Shown one piece after another: positions 21,507 to 34,208 of a stretch of 64,000 bases of DNA (position 1 is the stretch's first letter; each line of letters opens with the position of its first letter). The position numbers and the translations under genes are program-made. Source of the stretch: Dichomitus squalens LYAD-421 SS1 (lineage: Eukaryota > Basidiomycota > Agaricomycetes > Polyporales > Polyporaceae); contig NW_006766884.1 of NCBI RefSeq assembly GCF_000275845.1, positions 873,739-937,738 on the forward strand, read 5' to 3'. The notes beneath the pieces are model-generated. The model saw only the letters and a program-made list of their open reading frames with translations. It had not been told where the DNA came from and did no database searches.

Positions 21507-22739
21507 ATGCTGCTGCTGCTACCCCTTCTCGCTCTTTTATCTATTCCATTTTGCCTGGCAGCACCCTCCGCTGAGTCCGCGCACGAACAGCTCGTCAAGC
21601 TCGCAGCCGCCAACAATGGCCTCATAAAGCTCGACGATAACTTGTACAACCTCTTGACGCACCCGAACCGCAACTGGTCCGCGAGCATCCACTTGACTGC
21701 TTTGGACCCGAGGAGGAGATGCGCGCCGTGCAAGTGAGACCGCATGTGTCATATTGCGTTGTGCGAGTATCTGACCGTGTACAGGGAGTTCGACCCTTCC
21801 TTCACCGCGGTCGCGAAAGCATGGTCCCAAGTCCCCAAGCCTCAGCGGGATCACCACTTCTTCGCTACGGCGGACTTCGACGATACCATGGCCACCTTCC
21901 AAAGGGTATGTGAAACCACAGCGCAGGCTGCCTTGTCAAAGCTTACCGTGCATGGACTAGCTCGGTCTCCAATCCGCCCCAGTAGTCCACATCCACCTCC
22001 CGGTAGAGGGCGACCGTCGCCCAGCGAGCGGACGCACCGCTCCCATCGTCTATGATTTCTCCAAGTACGTTGCGTGTACCTTCTCTCATCTCACTCACAC
22101 ATGCTAAACCGCGCACAGCGGCTTTGACGCAGGCCCGCTCGCCGAGCAGCTCTCCGTCTACACCCCCGTGCCCATCCCGTACAAGGCTCCGATCGACTGG
22201 GCCAAGTACGGCACCGCCGTTGGTGTCGGGCTCATCATCCTCTCTGGCATTCGCGTCTTCCTGCCCATCCTCCGCTCCCGCTGGGCGTGGGCCGCCGGCA
22301 CCGTGATCACCTCGCTCGTTATGACCTCCGGCTTCATGTTCGTCCGCATCCGCGGCATGCCCCAAAGCGGCGCGAACGGCCAGTGGATCGCGCCTGGGTA
22401 CCAGAACCAGTTCGGGCAGGAGGTTCAGGTCGTGTCGTTCATCTGTGCGTCTCGATGCATCGGATGTTTTGGAATGCTAATTACAACGTTCTGGCACTGT
22501 CTCAGATGGGTTGCTATCTGCGGCATTCCTCATGCTCACCCTCGTCACACCGTACCAAACGCAGCCCTACCGCCAGCGTGCGCAAATCTACCTTTGGTCT
22601 GGGGTCATCCTCGTCATGTTCTCCGTCCTTATATCCCTGTTCCGCGTCAAGAACCGGGGTATGTCTGAGCTGTATTCTCTGCCTTCAAATATGTCGCTCA
22701 CTCTAGACTATAGGCTATCCATTCAAACTCTTACTGTAG
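21507..22739 (+). CDS. OST3: Oligosaccharyltransferase subunit OST3/OST6
   Basis: OST3/OST6 are alternative subunits of the ER oligosaccharyltransferase. Their luminal thioredoxin-like domain forms transient disulfides with substrate proteins so that nearby Asn residues are glycosylated. The protein starts with a signal peptide (MLLLLPLLALLSIPFCLA, cleavage likely after AAPSA). The thioredoxin domain follows, with the redox motif CAPC in RRRCAPCKEFDPSF and strands FFATADFDD and LGLQSAPVVHIHLPVEG. Four transmembrane helices close the protein: AVGVGLIILSGIRVFLPIL, WAAGTVITSLVMTSGFMFV, LLSAAFLMLTLV and YLWSGVILVMFSVLISLFRV. Five introns were resolved, for example 21734-21784. The last exon gives YPFKLLL and a stop at 22737-22739. 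OST3 and OST6 cannot be separated from sequence alone. It is head to head with DPM2. Confidence 0.93.
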
Positions 22740-22977
22740 ATTCCCAAGTGCATGTAAAAAGCCTTGTTCCGAATATCTACTATCTACTACTGCATGATGA
22801 TGCGTGAGGACGAATGCGTGTGCCGGAGCAATCACCATCACATCAGAGCTGCCAGTCCGAACCAATGTCAAGATATCGATACAAACGAAGACCAAGAAAG
22901 ACTATACGAATAAGTTGCAGGGGGGCATCGCGAGCACAAAATGGCATGTATGATATGTATGGGACGGGAGGATACAT

Positions 22978-25900
22978 CTAGGCCGCACCTTCCTGCTGGA
23001 AGACGTCGACATACCGATTGCGCACGGCCCGCTTCGCAGCGCCGCCTCTTGCCCTGCCCGCGGGTGGCCCATTTCCTGGCGGAGGAGTACCCGGCGTAGG
23101 CATGGGTGAAGGGGGTGCTGAGGGTTGATCGGCAGCATCGTTGGGCACGAGGTTGGACCGGATACGCGTAGGCGGTCTCCGAGGAGGCTCGGAGGACAGG
23201 TCGATAGCCCCAGCGGTTGCGGGCCGAGCGGGGGGAGGTCCAGCCGTGAGAGGCGACGGTGGTGGGGGCCCTGCACCGAATGACCTGCCTGGCGACGCGG
23301 TCTGTGCACGCGGAGGAGGCGGCGGGGGCGTGGGTTTTGACTCGGTCGCGTTGGACTGCATACCCAGCGTCATTAGTACGAAGCTTGCAGCGGGTGATAC
23401 GAGAATTACTCACATTCTTGTTGACCCACTTGCCGAGCTCCTTATCGAAGTAGAACGATGACTGCTCCCCAAGGTTGGCCTTGACAGGAGCAGGAGATGA
23501 GCTGTCGCGCTTCCACAACCGACTGAGCCAGCCACTGGATGCACTCTGCTTGACTTCGGCTACGCAGTTTCGTGAGCATGTCAGCATGAACAAAACCTGC
23601 TACGGACATACCTGGTTTTTGCGATTCAGCCGCCTTAGTTTTCTCTTCTTCCTTGGAAGACACGGCGCCATGAGCAGCGTCGCCGTTCTCGGACGACTTC
23701 GGCTTCTTTCTAGACGACGCGTTGCCAAGACCAAGGTCATCGTCATCGTCCCCGAAGCTGTGACGAGGGGCTGAGCTTCCCGTCATTTTGGCTGCTGTCG
23801 GTGTCATGGACAACATCGGGTCGTCCATCAACGAAATGAACTCAGAGTTCGAGGTCGAAGAGGACGAGGGCCCGAATGACGATGCAGTGGGCGTGGTCGC
23901 GTCCGGCTCAGATGCGCCCCACCACGAGCTCGCGCTGGGAGGTTTTGAGTGATTCGTCGAGGACACGTCACCATGGGAATCGCTGTCTTTAGGCTGATCA
24001 AAGCCGCTGGCAGGACTGTATCCATTGCTATAGCCGTAAGGACCCCGTGCCTGTCCGTTGAACGTAGCATCAGCAAAAGTGGCAGCACTCGCGGACGCAA
24101 CTCGAGCAATCGGGGATCCTCCACGCTGCTGCTGGAAAGGACGTACATAGTCCATAGCGGACGATGACCTATTGATCGGATATGTGGTCCTAGACGGCGG
24201 ACGGTTGAGCCCCATGGCCGACCCTGTGCGGAAGGGAGGCGCTGGCACAGGCGGCACATCCGACAAATCGGTGACGGACTGATGGGGTGATGGGTAGGCG
24301 GATGTCGTAGCAGAGGAAATCGAGCTGTAGTTTGCAAATGGTCCGCTGTACGATTTTTGCTGCTGCTCCAGGCTCTTCGCTTCTTCTGGCCGAGGTGAGT
24401 CGGTTTCACCGGCGATGAATTTGGTGAAGCGGCCCTCCAACCAATTCCCGATGCTGTCCAGACTAGGTTTGGCCATTTTGCCTCCTATCCATGACCCGGA
24501 CTTGTCCAACTGCGGTGCTGCGATGAGACGGTCCGAAAGGATCTTCAGTTGCTCAACAAACGTGATGTTCAGCACAGGCGAGCCACGATTGATGCAGGCC
24601 GTGATCGCCTCGCAGTACCTACGAGATGTGAACTTCAGACATCTCCTCACAATTCACGACAGTACAATGACGCACCGGTTAGCGAGCTGTACGTGTCCAA
24701 TCTCAGCCAGAGACGCCGCACGGATGAGACGGTATGGCTGTAAGTGCGGCAGACCATTGAACGGCTCCTGACCCTTTGCAGGTGTAGCAAGCGACGTCGC
24801 GAATTCCAGGATCTCTGAGAAGATGATAGGATCTGGATCCTTGTAGAATGTCGGCGAGAGCGAGGGAGGCGGGCTGCCAAGCAGCGTCAGCCTCGAGCCG
24901 CCACCGATAGGAGACGTTTGGGGGGAGAGCAGATAGCTGGTGCGACCGACATTAGCTTATACCGTAAATGCTGGAAACATACGACGGGACGCACCATGCG
25001 TGAGCAGCTTCGATCCACTGGTGTACTACCAACTGGTCGCCCAAAGCAGTCAAAGCTTGGGATGATTCTGGTGTCAAGGGGTACGACAGAATCATCGCCG
25101 CCGTCTTCGCCCATGAGGCCAACACTTCTTGTGAGATGTTCAGGGTTACCGCGGTTGGGAAGTTGGGCGTCATTGGAGTGATGTTCAGCTGGGGCTGGGG
25201 TATTTGCAGCGTGTTGGTCTGACCGTGCTGCAGAAGCGAGCTCGGATGAACTAATTCTTGCACTACATGCAATGTAAGTATTGAACTTCAAGATGGCCTA
25301 ATGCTACGCACCTGCAGCTGCGCCATTGCCGCCGAACAAGCTGTACGCAACCCTGAGAGGCTCTCTACCGTGCTTGCCATCTTGAGGCTGAGCTGGATCG
25401 GCCACTAGCTCGGCACGAATCCACTCCGTGACGACCTCCTTCCAGCATTCCTTGTCAACACTGCTCGCGATCAGCAAAGCGTGCGACCACAGTTTCTCAT
25501 CCGCGGCATAATGGCAAGCCCCACGACGATCGCCCCGAGCGAGCAGATCGGAGATCTTATCGAGCTGCGAGGCACGTACTGAGGTCGTCGTTACGACGTG
25601 ATCTGAGGCGTTCGGAAGTGCTGAAGCCAAGGAGAAGCCGGACAAGTGCTCGGTCGAAGTCGCCGGGATTAACCCTGAACCGAGCGAGCCCTCAGATGTA
25701 GACGAGACTCCTTCCTGTGGTACCAGAGCAGCGCGAACTACGGCGTCGACTTGTGCACTGTAGACAATGCGTCAACGACTCGGGTCGGAATAGCAGGAGA
25801 TGACAACTCACTTTCCGCTTAACCGACCATCGTTCTCGACCATGGCCTTCAGCAAGAGGACCAGTATCCGCTTCGCCTCAGCGCGGCTCCTATCTACGGA

Positions 25901-28551
25901 CCCTGGCTTATGGTACCCAAGTCCACCATTGATCTCCTCTGCCCTGTCCTCGAGGTACTTGATCACGCGAGCCTTCTTCGCCTTGAGCGCCTGTGCACCC
26001 GTACGAACAAGACTGGCGGTTGGAGAACCAGGATCGGAGTAGAGAGGGCCAGGATATGAGGCAGCAGACGTGTCGAGGACAGACTCAGAAATGACCTTGT
26101 GTATGAGGTGGATCTTGATATCCGTAGACTGCCGTGATGAAAGCGCGACGTCGAAGCCAGTGTTCATGTTCGCGCCATGGAAGCATGTCACTAGCTTGCC
26201 ACCAAACCCGAAGCTGATCACAGGAACGCGAGCAGACGTCCGCCCAAGCGGGTCATTCGTACCCAGCAGCGACGGAGAAGGCGCGTAGTGCGAGTGCGTC
26301 TGCGGGGCCAGCGTGACGACTTGCCCTCCAGTGCGGTCGTAGGTCGCGGTAGGAGGTGCACCGTTCGCCGACAACGAAGAAGGCTGCGACGGCAGCACAA
26401 AGCTGCCATACGTGTGCTCACTGGACTGCCGGGTAGGGTATCGTGCAGGCGCATATGGGTCCGTAGCCGACGTCGTCGAGTACATTGAACCGTTGGAGGT
26501 CTGTCGCCCGTGAGCAGCAGCAGGCTTATCTGCCGGCGCATACGGGTCATACGCGCCTTGCTTGGGGGCGGTCACGGAGCGCACTGAACCAGCGGGAGAA
26601 ATGGCTCGTTTGAGGTCGTACGCTGTCTGGGGCTCGTAAGCGTTCGACAATGTCGATCTACGTGACTGGCTGGAAAGCGGTCGGCTAATCGGGGAGGCCT
26701 TCGTGGCGGAATCGCGTCTGGGAGGCTCATACGCCTTCTGAACCGAATGCACGGAAGACGCTCCTGGTGACTTGGCCCTGTCAGACGTACTCGACTTTGG
26801 CGCATATGGATCATACGCTGTAGCCGGGGCCTGGCTGATTGAGGGAGGAACAGTTTGTGGCGGGGATCTCGTTCGTTCGGGAGAGGAGCTCAGCTGAGGT
26901 TGGTAAACCGCTTCATTTGGCCAAGCAGACTCAGCAACAGGACGTAAGCCCGCAGAGGTCGGCGGAGAGGATGACATAGCAGGAATTGGCGCAGCGAACT
27001 CTCGCGCGGACTGGTAAACTTCGACCTCCTCTACCTCAGGGACTGCGTTACGCAAAGGCGAAGCGACCCGTTCAGCAGGCCCATTCGAACTGGTAGACAC
27101 TGGACTTCCATATCCCGCAGCATGGATGTCGTGCGCGGGTGCTGAAGGGACCATCGACGGGCTCGCTTCCTGAGGAAGGCCGGTGTAAGCAGAAGGTGCG
27201 TAAGTGTCATTCACCTGAGGAAGCCCTTCCTGGGGATGATCACCTCCAGCATGCGCCCCTCCACCGAACGGACCGCCGGCGCCATGCGCGCCGCCGTGGT
27301 TAACAGGTGAACCGTACGATGGCTGGTAAGTCATGTGTGCGCTCCCATTCATGGCAGGTGGAGCATATGGACTTGACGTGGCGTGGCGTGGGGGAACTTG
27401 CGAAGTAGGGTGGCTGTCCCGCCGTGGTGGTGCAACATGTGCATGAGGCTCAGGAGTCCGGCGAGGAGGAGGGGGTAATGATTGGGGACTTAGTGCGGTC
27501 CGGGGCGGCGGAGACACAGGGGGTGGAGAGCTGAACGTCGCCTGTCTTGGGGTGCTCACGGCATGCCTAGCCTTCGGCGGGGGTATAGGCGGGTCGAAGG
27601 CATTAGCAGTCTTCGGACGATATTGTGCAACAGAAACTGCAGGTGGCGGAGCGGGAGGTGCAGACGAGACCGGCGCCGGGGGAGGGGGTACCGGAACGGT
27701 AGCTGGCGCATATGTGGAGGTGTGAGAGCTGGACCCATACGAATATGTCTGCTGAGGAGGACCTTGTGCGGCAGCGGTGTATGACGGCTGGTAAGGATCA
27801 TACGTGGGAGCCGAAGTCTTCAGACCCTGAGATGGGACCTGGTAGCTTGACTGAGTTTGTGTGGGTTTATATGGGTCATATGTAGGTGAGGAGTACGTCC
27901 CGTTCGTGGTAGCCGGAGTTGCCAAAGGAGTAGTAGAGGGGGCGTATGTTGATGTAACCGTTGGCGTAGTGTATGCCGAAGTGCTCGTATTGCTGCTGTA
28001 TGCCGAGGCACTCGTCGCCGGTATATACGCGGAAGCCCCTTGGGGGTATGGCGAGTACGCTCGCTGAGAAGCATAGGCGGGCTGTTGCACATATGGTGGT
28101 TCATACGCTGGAGGAGCTGGGTAAAGGTATGTAGGGTTGCATGGACGGCAGAAAACTCACCCGGAGCACTCGGTGCGGCCGGCTGGCTGTAAGAACTACT
28201 CTGGCCATACTGTCCATACTGAGAGTGGGTCCCGTTGGGCTGAGCGTAGGCAGATTGGGTCTGGTACGCTTGCGAATATCCGCTGGACGCCGTGCTGTCA
28301 TGACTGGACTGTTGGCCGGCGGGATCGTACCACGTCGGATGCGCGTCCGTTTGGTATGCGCTCGAAGAACCAGCTCCATCGACGGGGAACGCTTCCGTAG
28401 CAGAGCCAAACAGGTCAGAGACAGCATCTGAAGCCTGCGTTGTGCCGTTGGGCTCGTCCCGGAGGATGTCTCCACCAAGCGCTCCTGAGAACGGGTCGAA
28501 CGAGGTATCAGGAGCCCCAAATAGGTCTGCGGCCTCCCCAGCGGTGGACAT
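22978..28551 (-). CDS. SEC16: COPII coat assembly scaffold SEC16
   Basis: SEC16 marks ER exit sites and organises COPII coat assembly by binding Sec23, Sec24, Sec13 and Sec31. The N-terminal half (about 28551-26350), starting MSTAGEAADLFGAPDTSFDP, is disordered and rich in Pro, Tyr, Ser and Ala, with repeated YDPYxP motifs. The central conserved domain begins near RVPVISFGFGGKLVTCFHGA and continues through IKIHLIHKVISESVLDTSA, AEAKRILVLLLKAMVENDG and ISDLLARGDRRGACHYAADE, with the ancestral-coatomer helix block LWSHALLIASSVDKECWKEV. The C-terminal Sec23-binding region includes WLSRLWKRDSSSPAPVKANL and EQSSFYFDKELGKWVNK before a poly-Pro tail ending NRYVDVFQQEGAA. At least seven introns of 50-70 bases are present; the protein is about 1700 residues (estimate). 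The ATG at 28551 is chosen since it opens the acidic family-like N-terminus; an upstream frame to 28698 looks non-coding. Confidence 0.92.
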
Positions 28552-28856
28552 TGCAGAAACGGCCCAGCCAGTACCCAAGACGACGGGTACGAGAGACTGA
28601 AGAAGAGGAGCTGCAACCGCGGGAGGAAATGAAGTGACGATGCAAGCGGCACTGAGACAGAGACTTGGAGACGTATTTGGCTCAGTTTGCTCATCCACGT
28701 ATATGCCCGCGCCGGGCCGACTACGTCCACCTCATTCTCTCATCGTTAGCGTAATCATGACGGATACCATGCTCGCTATTCACAGCTGCAATGCTCATTC
28801 GACGGGACACCACCGACGAGCAGGTTACATGTCAAATGGGTCTACAGTATGCGACG
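28552..28856. other. SEC16 upstream region
   Basis: Both neighbours run on the reverse strand, so these 305 bases are the 5' region of SEC16 and the 3' flank of the RPAP3-like gene. I see no further gene. Confidence 0.45.
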
Positions 28857-30347
28857 TCAGTGACAGCCCCAAGCACTTCTGGACCCGTCCTCCTTCCGCT
28901 TATCCATCTCCCCTTCGACGCCGTCCCCGCGAGATCGTCCCAGCAAATCCCAGACCACCTGAGCATCTGCACGTTCGTCTGCACTCATCATCATAGACAC
29001 TGTGCTGAAGCGTGGGACACGTGGAAGATTCACCATGTAGGCGCGCACAACCAGAGTCCGCTCTGGCTCCTCCGGCACACCTTCGAGTGCTGATCGAAGA
29101 CTGCGAAGGATGGCAGCCAGGATGGACGCACTCAGCGACGTTTTGAACAGCATCGGCAGGCGCGTCGCAGGGATTTGCTGAGCGAGTCGCAGTCAGTCTC
29201 CCACCCGATGGCTATCACGACATTACACACACGAAGCACGTCCCACCGCTCTTCTTCCGTCTTTAGCTCATCCCATATCCGTGTGAACGCGATGAGTGTC
29301 TGAGGAATTTCTCGTTTGGGCGCATTCGCGCTGACGTTAGAAGGGCCGGGAGCATAGAAGAGGCTCGACGGGCCATCAGCCCTAAATATGCCTCCTCTCG
29401 GCCGCGTCTCTTCCCGCGCAGCTTTCGCTTCACGGAAGGTCTGAGGCAGTTTTGGCGTGGTAGATGCTCCTGGACCTGGTGACGTCTGTATGGAGGTTGC
29501 TGCCGATAGATTTGCAGGGGCTGAGGATGGAGGGGATGGAGACTTGCTGAGAGGCCGAGAAGAAACCGCAGTGAGCAGGCCCCCAACAGAGGACGTATTC
29601 GTAGACGTCGATTCGGAGGATTGTATACTGGCTCCCGCGTCAGGCTCAACTATTGTGATGGGGATACGTCGACGCTTAGGAGGTGCTGCGGCTGCTGGAG
29701 CTGGCGTCGAGATGTCGATAGGTTTCCTCTGGAACGTCCGCGCATGAGCAGCAACACCAAGAGAAGCGACAAGACACGAACTGCTTTTGGGGCGGCAGAA
29801 ACGTTTGTGAGGGCCTCTTGTATCTTGGCCAATTCCTGCTTCGCAGCGTTGTTGGAAGGGTCTAATTTCAAAGCCTCCTTGAAGTCTGTAGATTGCCTTC
29901 GTGTTCAGCGACTCGCCTACTCGACGGCAAGCAGGCACCACGCACCAGCCTCCGCATCCTTCAGCCTCTGCAGCGCGACCCTAGCCTGTCCTCTCCGGAA
30001 GTAGCCCTTCACATTCTTCTTGTCCAGTCGTATGACAGTCTCGCAGTCTCGCTCCGCGTCTTCGTTCCTACAAGGGACACATGAGGATACATCGCAGGCA
30101 CGCGAGCAGGTGGCTTGCACGTACTTACTTGCCTAGTTTGAGGTACGCGGCGGCTCGGTTCAGCGGGTACGTCGCATTTGACGGATCCGCGATGTATGCA
30201 GCGGTGTAGTGGCCGATAGCGGTCGGGAAGTCACCGGCCTTGAAGGCAGCGTTACCCTGCGGACATACGTTCAAGAAGCCGAGCCCGCCGGGTAGGATGG
30301 AATTGCGACGTACCTTCTCCTTCTCCTTAAGAGCCACATCAGCCATC
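28857..30347 (-). CDS. RPAP3-like TPR co-chaperone
   Basis: RPAP3 (Spag/Tah1 relatives) is the TPR subunit of the R2TP complex, which with Hsp90 assembles RNA polymerase II, snoRNPs and PIKK kinases. The first exon encodes MADVALKEKEK. After an intron the TPR array starts: GNAAFKAGDFPTAIGHYTAA, YIADPSNATYPLNRAAAYLK, then NEDAERDCETVIRLDKKNVK, GYFRRGQARVALQRLKDAEA and FKEALKLDPSNNAAKQELA. A Ser/Pro/Thr-rich linker of about 130 residues follows (RRRIPITIVEPDAGAS onward). The RPAP3 C-terminal helical domain then spans LPQTFREAKAAREE, TLIAFTRIWDELKTEEERWD and IPATRLPMLFKTSLSASILA to the end. The combination of N-terminal TPRs and the C-terminal domain supports RPAP3 rather than the short Tah1. 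The ATG at 30347 is preferred over an upstream non-ATG extension. Confidence 0.88.
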
Positions 30348-31144
30348 GGTACAAGTAGTTTAGACAATATCGATAAAGACTGAGTGGCGCACGCAGAGAG
30401 TATTGGCGAGATCTAGGAAGGACCGCGTACCGCAAATTAGGCCTCCGGAAGGTCGCACCGGCGCTCCGAAATACTCGCGTGTTCGTTGTCTTCGATCGAA
30501 GCCACCGCATTTCTTCTGTCTTCTGAGGTTAACTCCCGACGGTCGATCAACGCAGAGAGCGCTGCCTCCGAGGATTTGATCCATGTTTCCCGTCCCTCGG
30601 CAACGCAACGGTGACGACAAGTATACTTGTATTGCAGATTATACCAGCTATATCTAGCGACGTGTACTGACTACTCCAGTGATGCAGTAATTGACCGAGA
30701 CGTCCGAGCGAGGGAAAGTGTTCTATCACCAGACGGTAGATGGTAGTGGAGATGCAAGCGCTGCTGCTGTACTAGACGGGTAACTAAATGGCAGGCAAGG
30801 TATAGTATCGACGATGCTAAGAGACTTGTGGGGAGCAGGGGATCCACGAATGACAGAGTGAGAGACTATGGACACGGTCCAAATGCAATAATTATCCGAC
30901 AGACGAAAGGAGTGAAGGCGATTATGTGTATGCTGCAGAGCGACGACGTGCGTAGACAAGATGCGTACGATAGGAGTAGCAGTTGAGAGACAAGATCATG
31001 AGAAGTGAGGACACGGAGGCTGAGATGGCGGAAGATGAAAGCGACTAAATCCGTACACTAGCAGTAGAATGCGCGGGAGGACTAGGACTAGATGACGTAG
31101 AGCACGACGTTGATATAGTATATGCAAGAGGCGAGTGAGGTGTC
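30348..31144. other. Gap between the RPAP3-like and PUF genes
   Basis: This 797-base region lies upstream of the RPAP3-like gene and downstream of the PUF gene, both reverse. It probably holds a long PUF 3' UTR plus the RPAP3-like promoter. The short frames resemble nothing known. Confidence 0.45.
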
Positions 31145-34100
31145 CTAAGAGGTAAAATCGGTCGGCCCCTCGACTGGGGTGACTTCACTAGAGGGCGCGT
31201 TGGAAGAGAACTTCTCGAGAAGCCGCTCAACTACATGCACTGTGAGCTCGATGTGACGAGCGGATCGAACGAAATTACACTTACTGGCCGAGAGATGCTT
31301 GCTGTACGCGCTCGAGTACCTCCTCATGTTGACCAAATGCGGGCGGACCTTGCTGATCAGCTGCTCCTTCTGCTCGCCCTCAGCGACCGTGAGAGCCCGC
31401 TGGAGGACGTAGTCTGTTGGAGAAACTTTCGTCAGGTCCACTGACGAGGCACACAGAGCAAGGCGCCACTCACTCCCGAAGGAATCCTTCATGAGGCTCA
31501 TGAGAGGGCTGGGACCGTCCTGCTGCTTCGGAGTCATGATCTCGTCGATGAGCTGTCGACGGCTGTCCGGGTCCGCAGTGACCAAGGCCTTCTCGCACAC
31601 GTTCGACGCGAACTTGTGCTTCGCCATGTTGTTCATCTGCCCAGTGAGCTTGGCGATGATCATGGCCCGGTCCTGCGGCGTGCCGTGCTCCAAGACGAAC
31701 TGAACGACGTAGTTCTGTTTCAAGTGTCAGCGCCGATTCAGGAGAACGAACGGTAAAGGTACACTCACCCCGAACTGGTCAATCATGAGGTTCGAGACAT
31801 ACTTGTGCAGCTCGTCAAGGAGAGGCCTTGTCTGCTCGTCCGGCAAGTACTCGAAGCACCGTTGGAGGACGCGACAGCCATAGGGATGTGTAGAGAGCTC
31901 GTAGACGCTGCCACGGAACGCATTCACGAACGCGAGACGTTCTGGGACCACGTGCTCGATGATCTTTTGAATGACCTGTTCACCAAGCGTCAGTTACCGA
32001 AACGGACCGCATTGCAACGGACAGCACAGACATGGTTGCCATTCGCATCCTTGACACACCGCAGGACGCTCGGACTGAGCTCTTGAACAAACATGACTTG
32101 CTGGTCAGGTCCCACGTACTCAATCGCCTAGACAATGGTGGCGTTAGCCATAAATCAGGATCTCATGCCAACCGACGCACCTTCTGAACCACTCGGCAAC
32201 CGTACATCTGCAGCGAAAGGCCGAGAACTTGGCCTTCCATCGTGCTCACAAGACGCGCCTTCTGCGCCGCCGTACCATACTCAAACATTTTTTGCACCAC
32301 CTGCGACGAGGTCAATGACGCCCAACGCCAAACATGTGAGAGACAGACGCACGTAGTTGCCAAAGACGTCCTGCATGAGCTGTACGGCGTACTGCGGCAC
32401 GATCTCGTCGAACACGATCTCCATCTCCTCGCTCGACGCAGACTCGAGCTTCTGCTGGATGAACCTCGACCCGTGCTGGTCCCCGCTGAACTCGACAATA
32501 TACCCAAAGATGTCCTAGACCGGTGTCGAGCGTCAGCCTCCCATCGCTGCAGAGATAGAGTTACGCCGATCAAGGCGTTCGAATAGCTACCGACCCGAAG
32601 CTCCCATTTGCGTGACTTGTTGGCCCGGAACTCGTCCAGCTGCGCGCTCCGCACCGCCCCATCACCGCGCCGTCCGTGACGCCCGCCGTGCACGAACCCA
32701 GGTCCCCCGCCAGGACCGGCGTGTGGGTACATGGCACCGTGCGGGACGCCGCGAGGGAGCTCTGGACTGTAGTGCAGGGGGGCACCGTACGGCGTCGAAT
32801 GCGGCGACGGCGACGACCGGAGGTTAGCGTACAACATATTTTGCGGTGCCATAGCCTGATGGGACAACCGGCCGTTAGTGTGTCAGATAGCCAAACACGG
32901 GACGAGCAGCCGCACCTGGTCGCGACGTTTATCGCCGCCAGCCAATGGGTGTGGTGCGAGCATGGGGGAGTGTGATGGGTGATAGAGTAGCGGTTGGCCT
33001 GGGTAGTAATATTGCGAGCCCAATGTGCGCGGGGAGCCAACAAAGTCATAAAATTGCTGGGTGTGGATGTCAGTCATGGCATGAGGATGCAGCGTCTGGG
33101 GTCCCAACCCGGGATATACATTAGGAGCGGCTGTCGCGGGTGTAAGAGCTGGTGAGGAGGCGTAGAGTGAGGGATCTGGCGTCGTGCGGTAGGCGTCATA
33201 CGAGTACGAAGGTCCAGTGTAGTACTGGGCGTATTCTGTCTGCGGATAGCCACCATACGGGCCTCGAAGAGGCTGCTGGTGACCACGCAGTGGGTGTCCA
33301 GGACCAACCGCAGCAGGAACCATGCCGGAATGCTGAGGGCCCTGGCGGTAGGCGTTCTGCTGCTGTGAGAGACTATATTCATCCTCCACCGCCATACCAC
33401 GGAGCGCGACAGACAGGTCGGTGTCGACCAGCGCAGACGTCTGCAGGGAATCATAGTTTGCAACCGGACTAGCATTATGGCCTAAAGGTACCGATACATT
33501 AGTCTACAGCGCGTATCTCGGCGCTCAGATAGCATACGCACCATGAGCGTTGTATTGCTGTGTGGAGATTTGGCCTTGCTTGGCCACACCGGGTGATGTT
33601 GCTGGCAGGCCGGCGGACTGAGCGGAAACCTGTCGTGATCTCGCCTGCGGGGTGACGCGATATCAGTACTGGGCTCCGAGGCACGCACATGCGACAGGTA
33701 GTGGACGCAGGCACAACCCCCACGCACCAAACTTGACAAGTCCTTCTGCTGCTGTGCATCCGTCATCTCGTCCCAAGTGCCGCTCACAGACCGGGACCCC
33801 CAACCCTCACTCAAATTTGAGCGATATCCCGCATCGGCGTGAGACGCGGACGACTCTGGGATGCTCGTGGCTGAGGAACTGGAAGGATGTCTTGACGGTG
33901 TCGCGCCTCCCCAAACCTGAGCGCGCATTAGGGCACGAGGACGCTGGCTCCAGCTATGTAGCGGATACTCACCTGCCAGCCTGGGTTCAGAGTCTTGAGC
34001 CCACTGGAAGGAGCTACAGCTACACCGAACATGTTTGCGGAGCCTCTCCTTTGCGAATGGATCTAATAAATAAGTTAAGCCTTCGGGGAGCAGGGGTGAC

Positions 34101-34208
34101 GGTGACGGCAAAACGAACAGGGTTCGAGGAATCAGAAGGAGAATGTCCACGGGATTGCGAAGAAGGGCCAGAAGGGTTACGGGATGCTTCGTGATTAGTT
34201 GGTGACAT
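31145..34208 (-). CDS. Pumilio-family (PUF) RNA-binding protein
   Basis: PUF proteins bind UGUA-containing elements in mRNA 3' UTRs and repress or localise the message. The N-terminal half ([20 protein letters not shown] onward) is disordered and rich in Pro, Tyr, Gln, Ser and Gly. The C-terminal domain carries eight PUF repeats from about 32600 to 31200, several split by introns. The RNA-contact triads read, repeats 1 to 8: SRFIQQ (S-R-Q), NYVVQ (N-Y-Q), CRVVQ (C-R-Q), NHVIQ (N-H-Q), CRVLQ (C-R-Q), NYVVQ (N-Y-Q), SNVCE (S-N-E), NYVLQ (N-Y-Q). This matches the classic Pumilio/Puf3 code, predicting UGUANAUA. Around nine introns interrupt the gene. The C-terminus is [13 protein letters not shown]. 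Between Puf3-like and Puf4/Puf5-like classes, the eight-repeat triads favour the PUM/Puf3 type. Confidence 0.92.
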
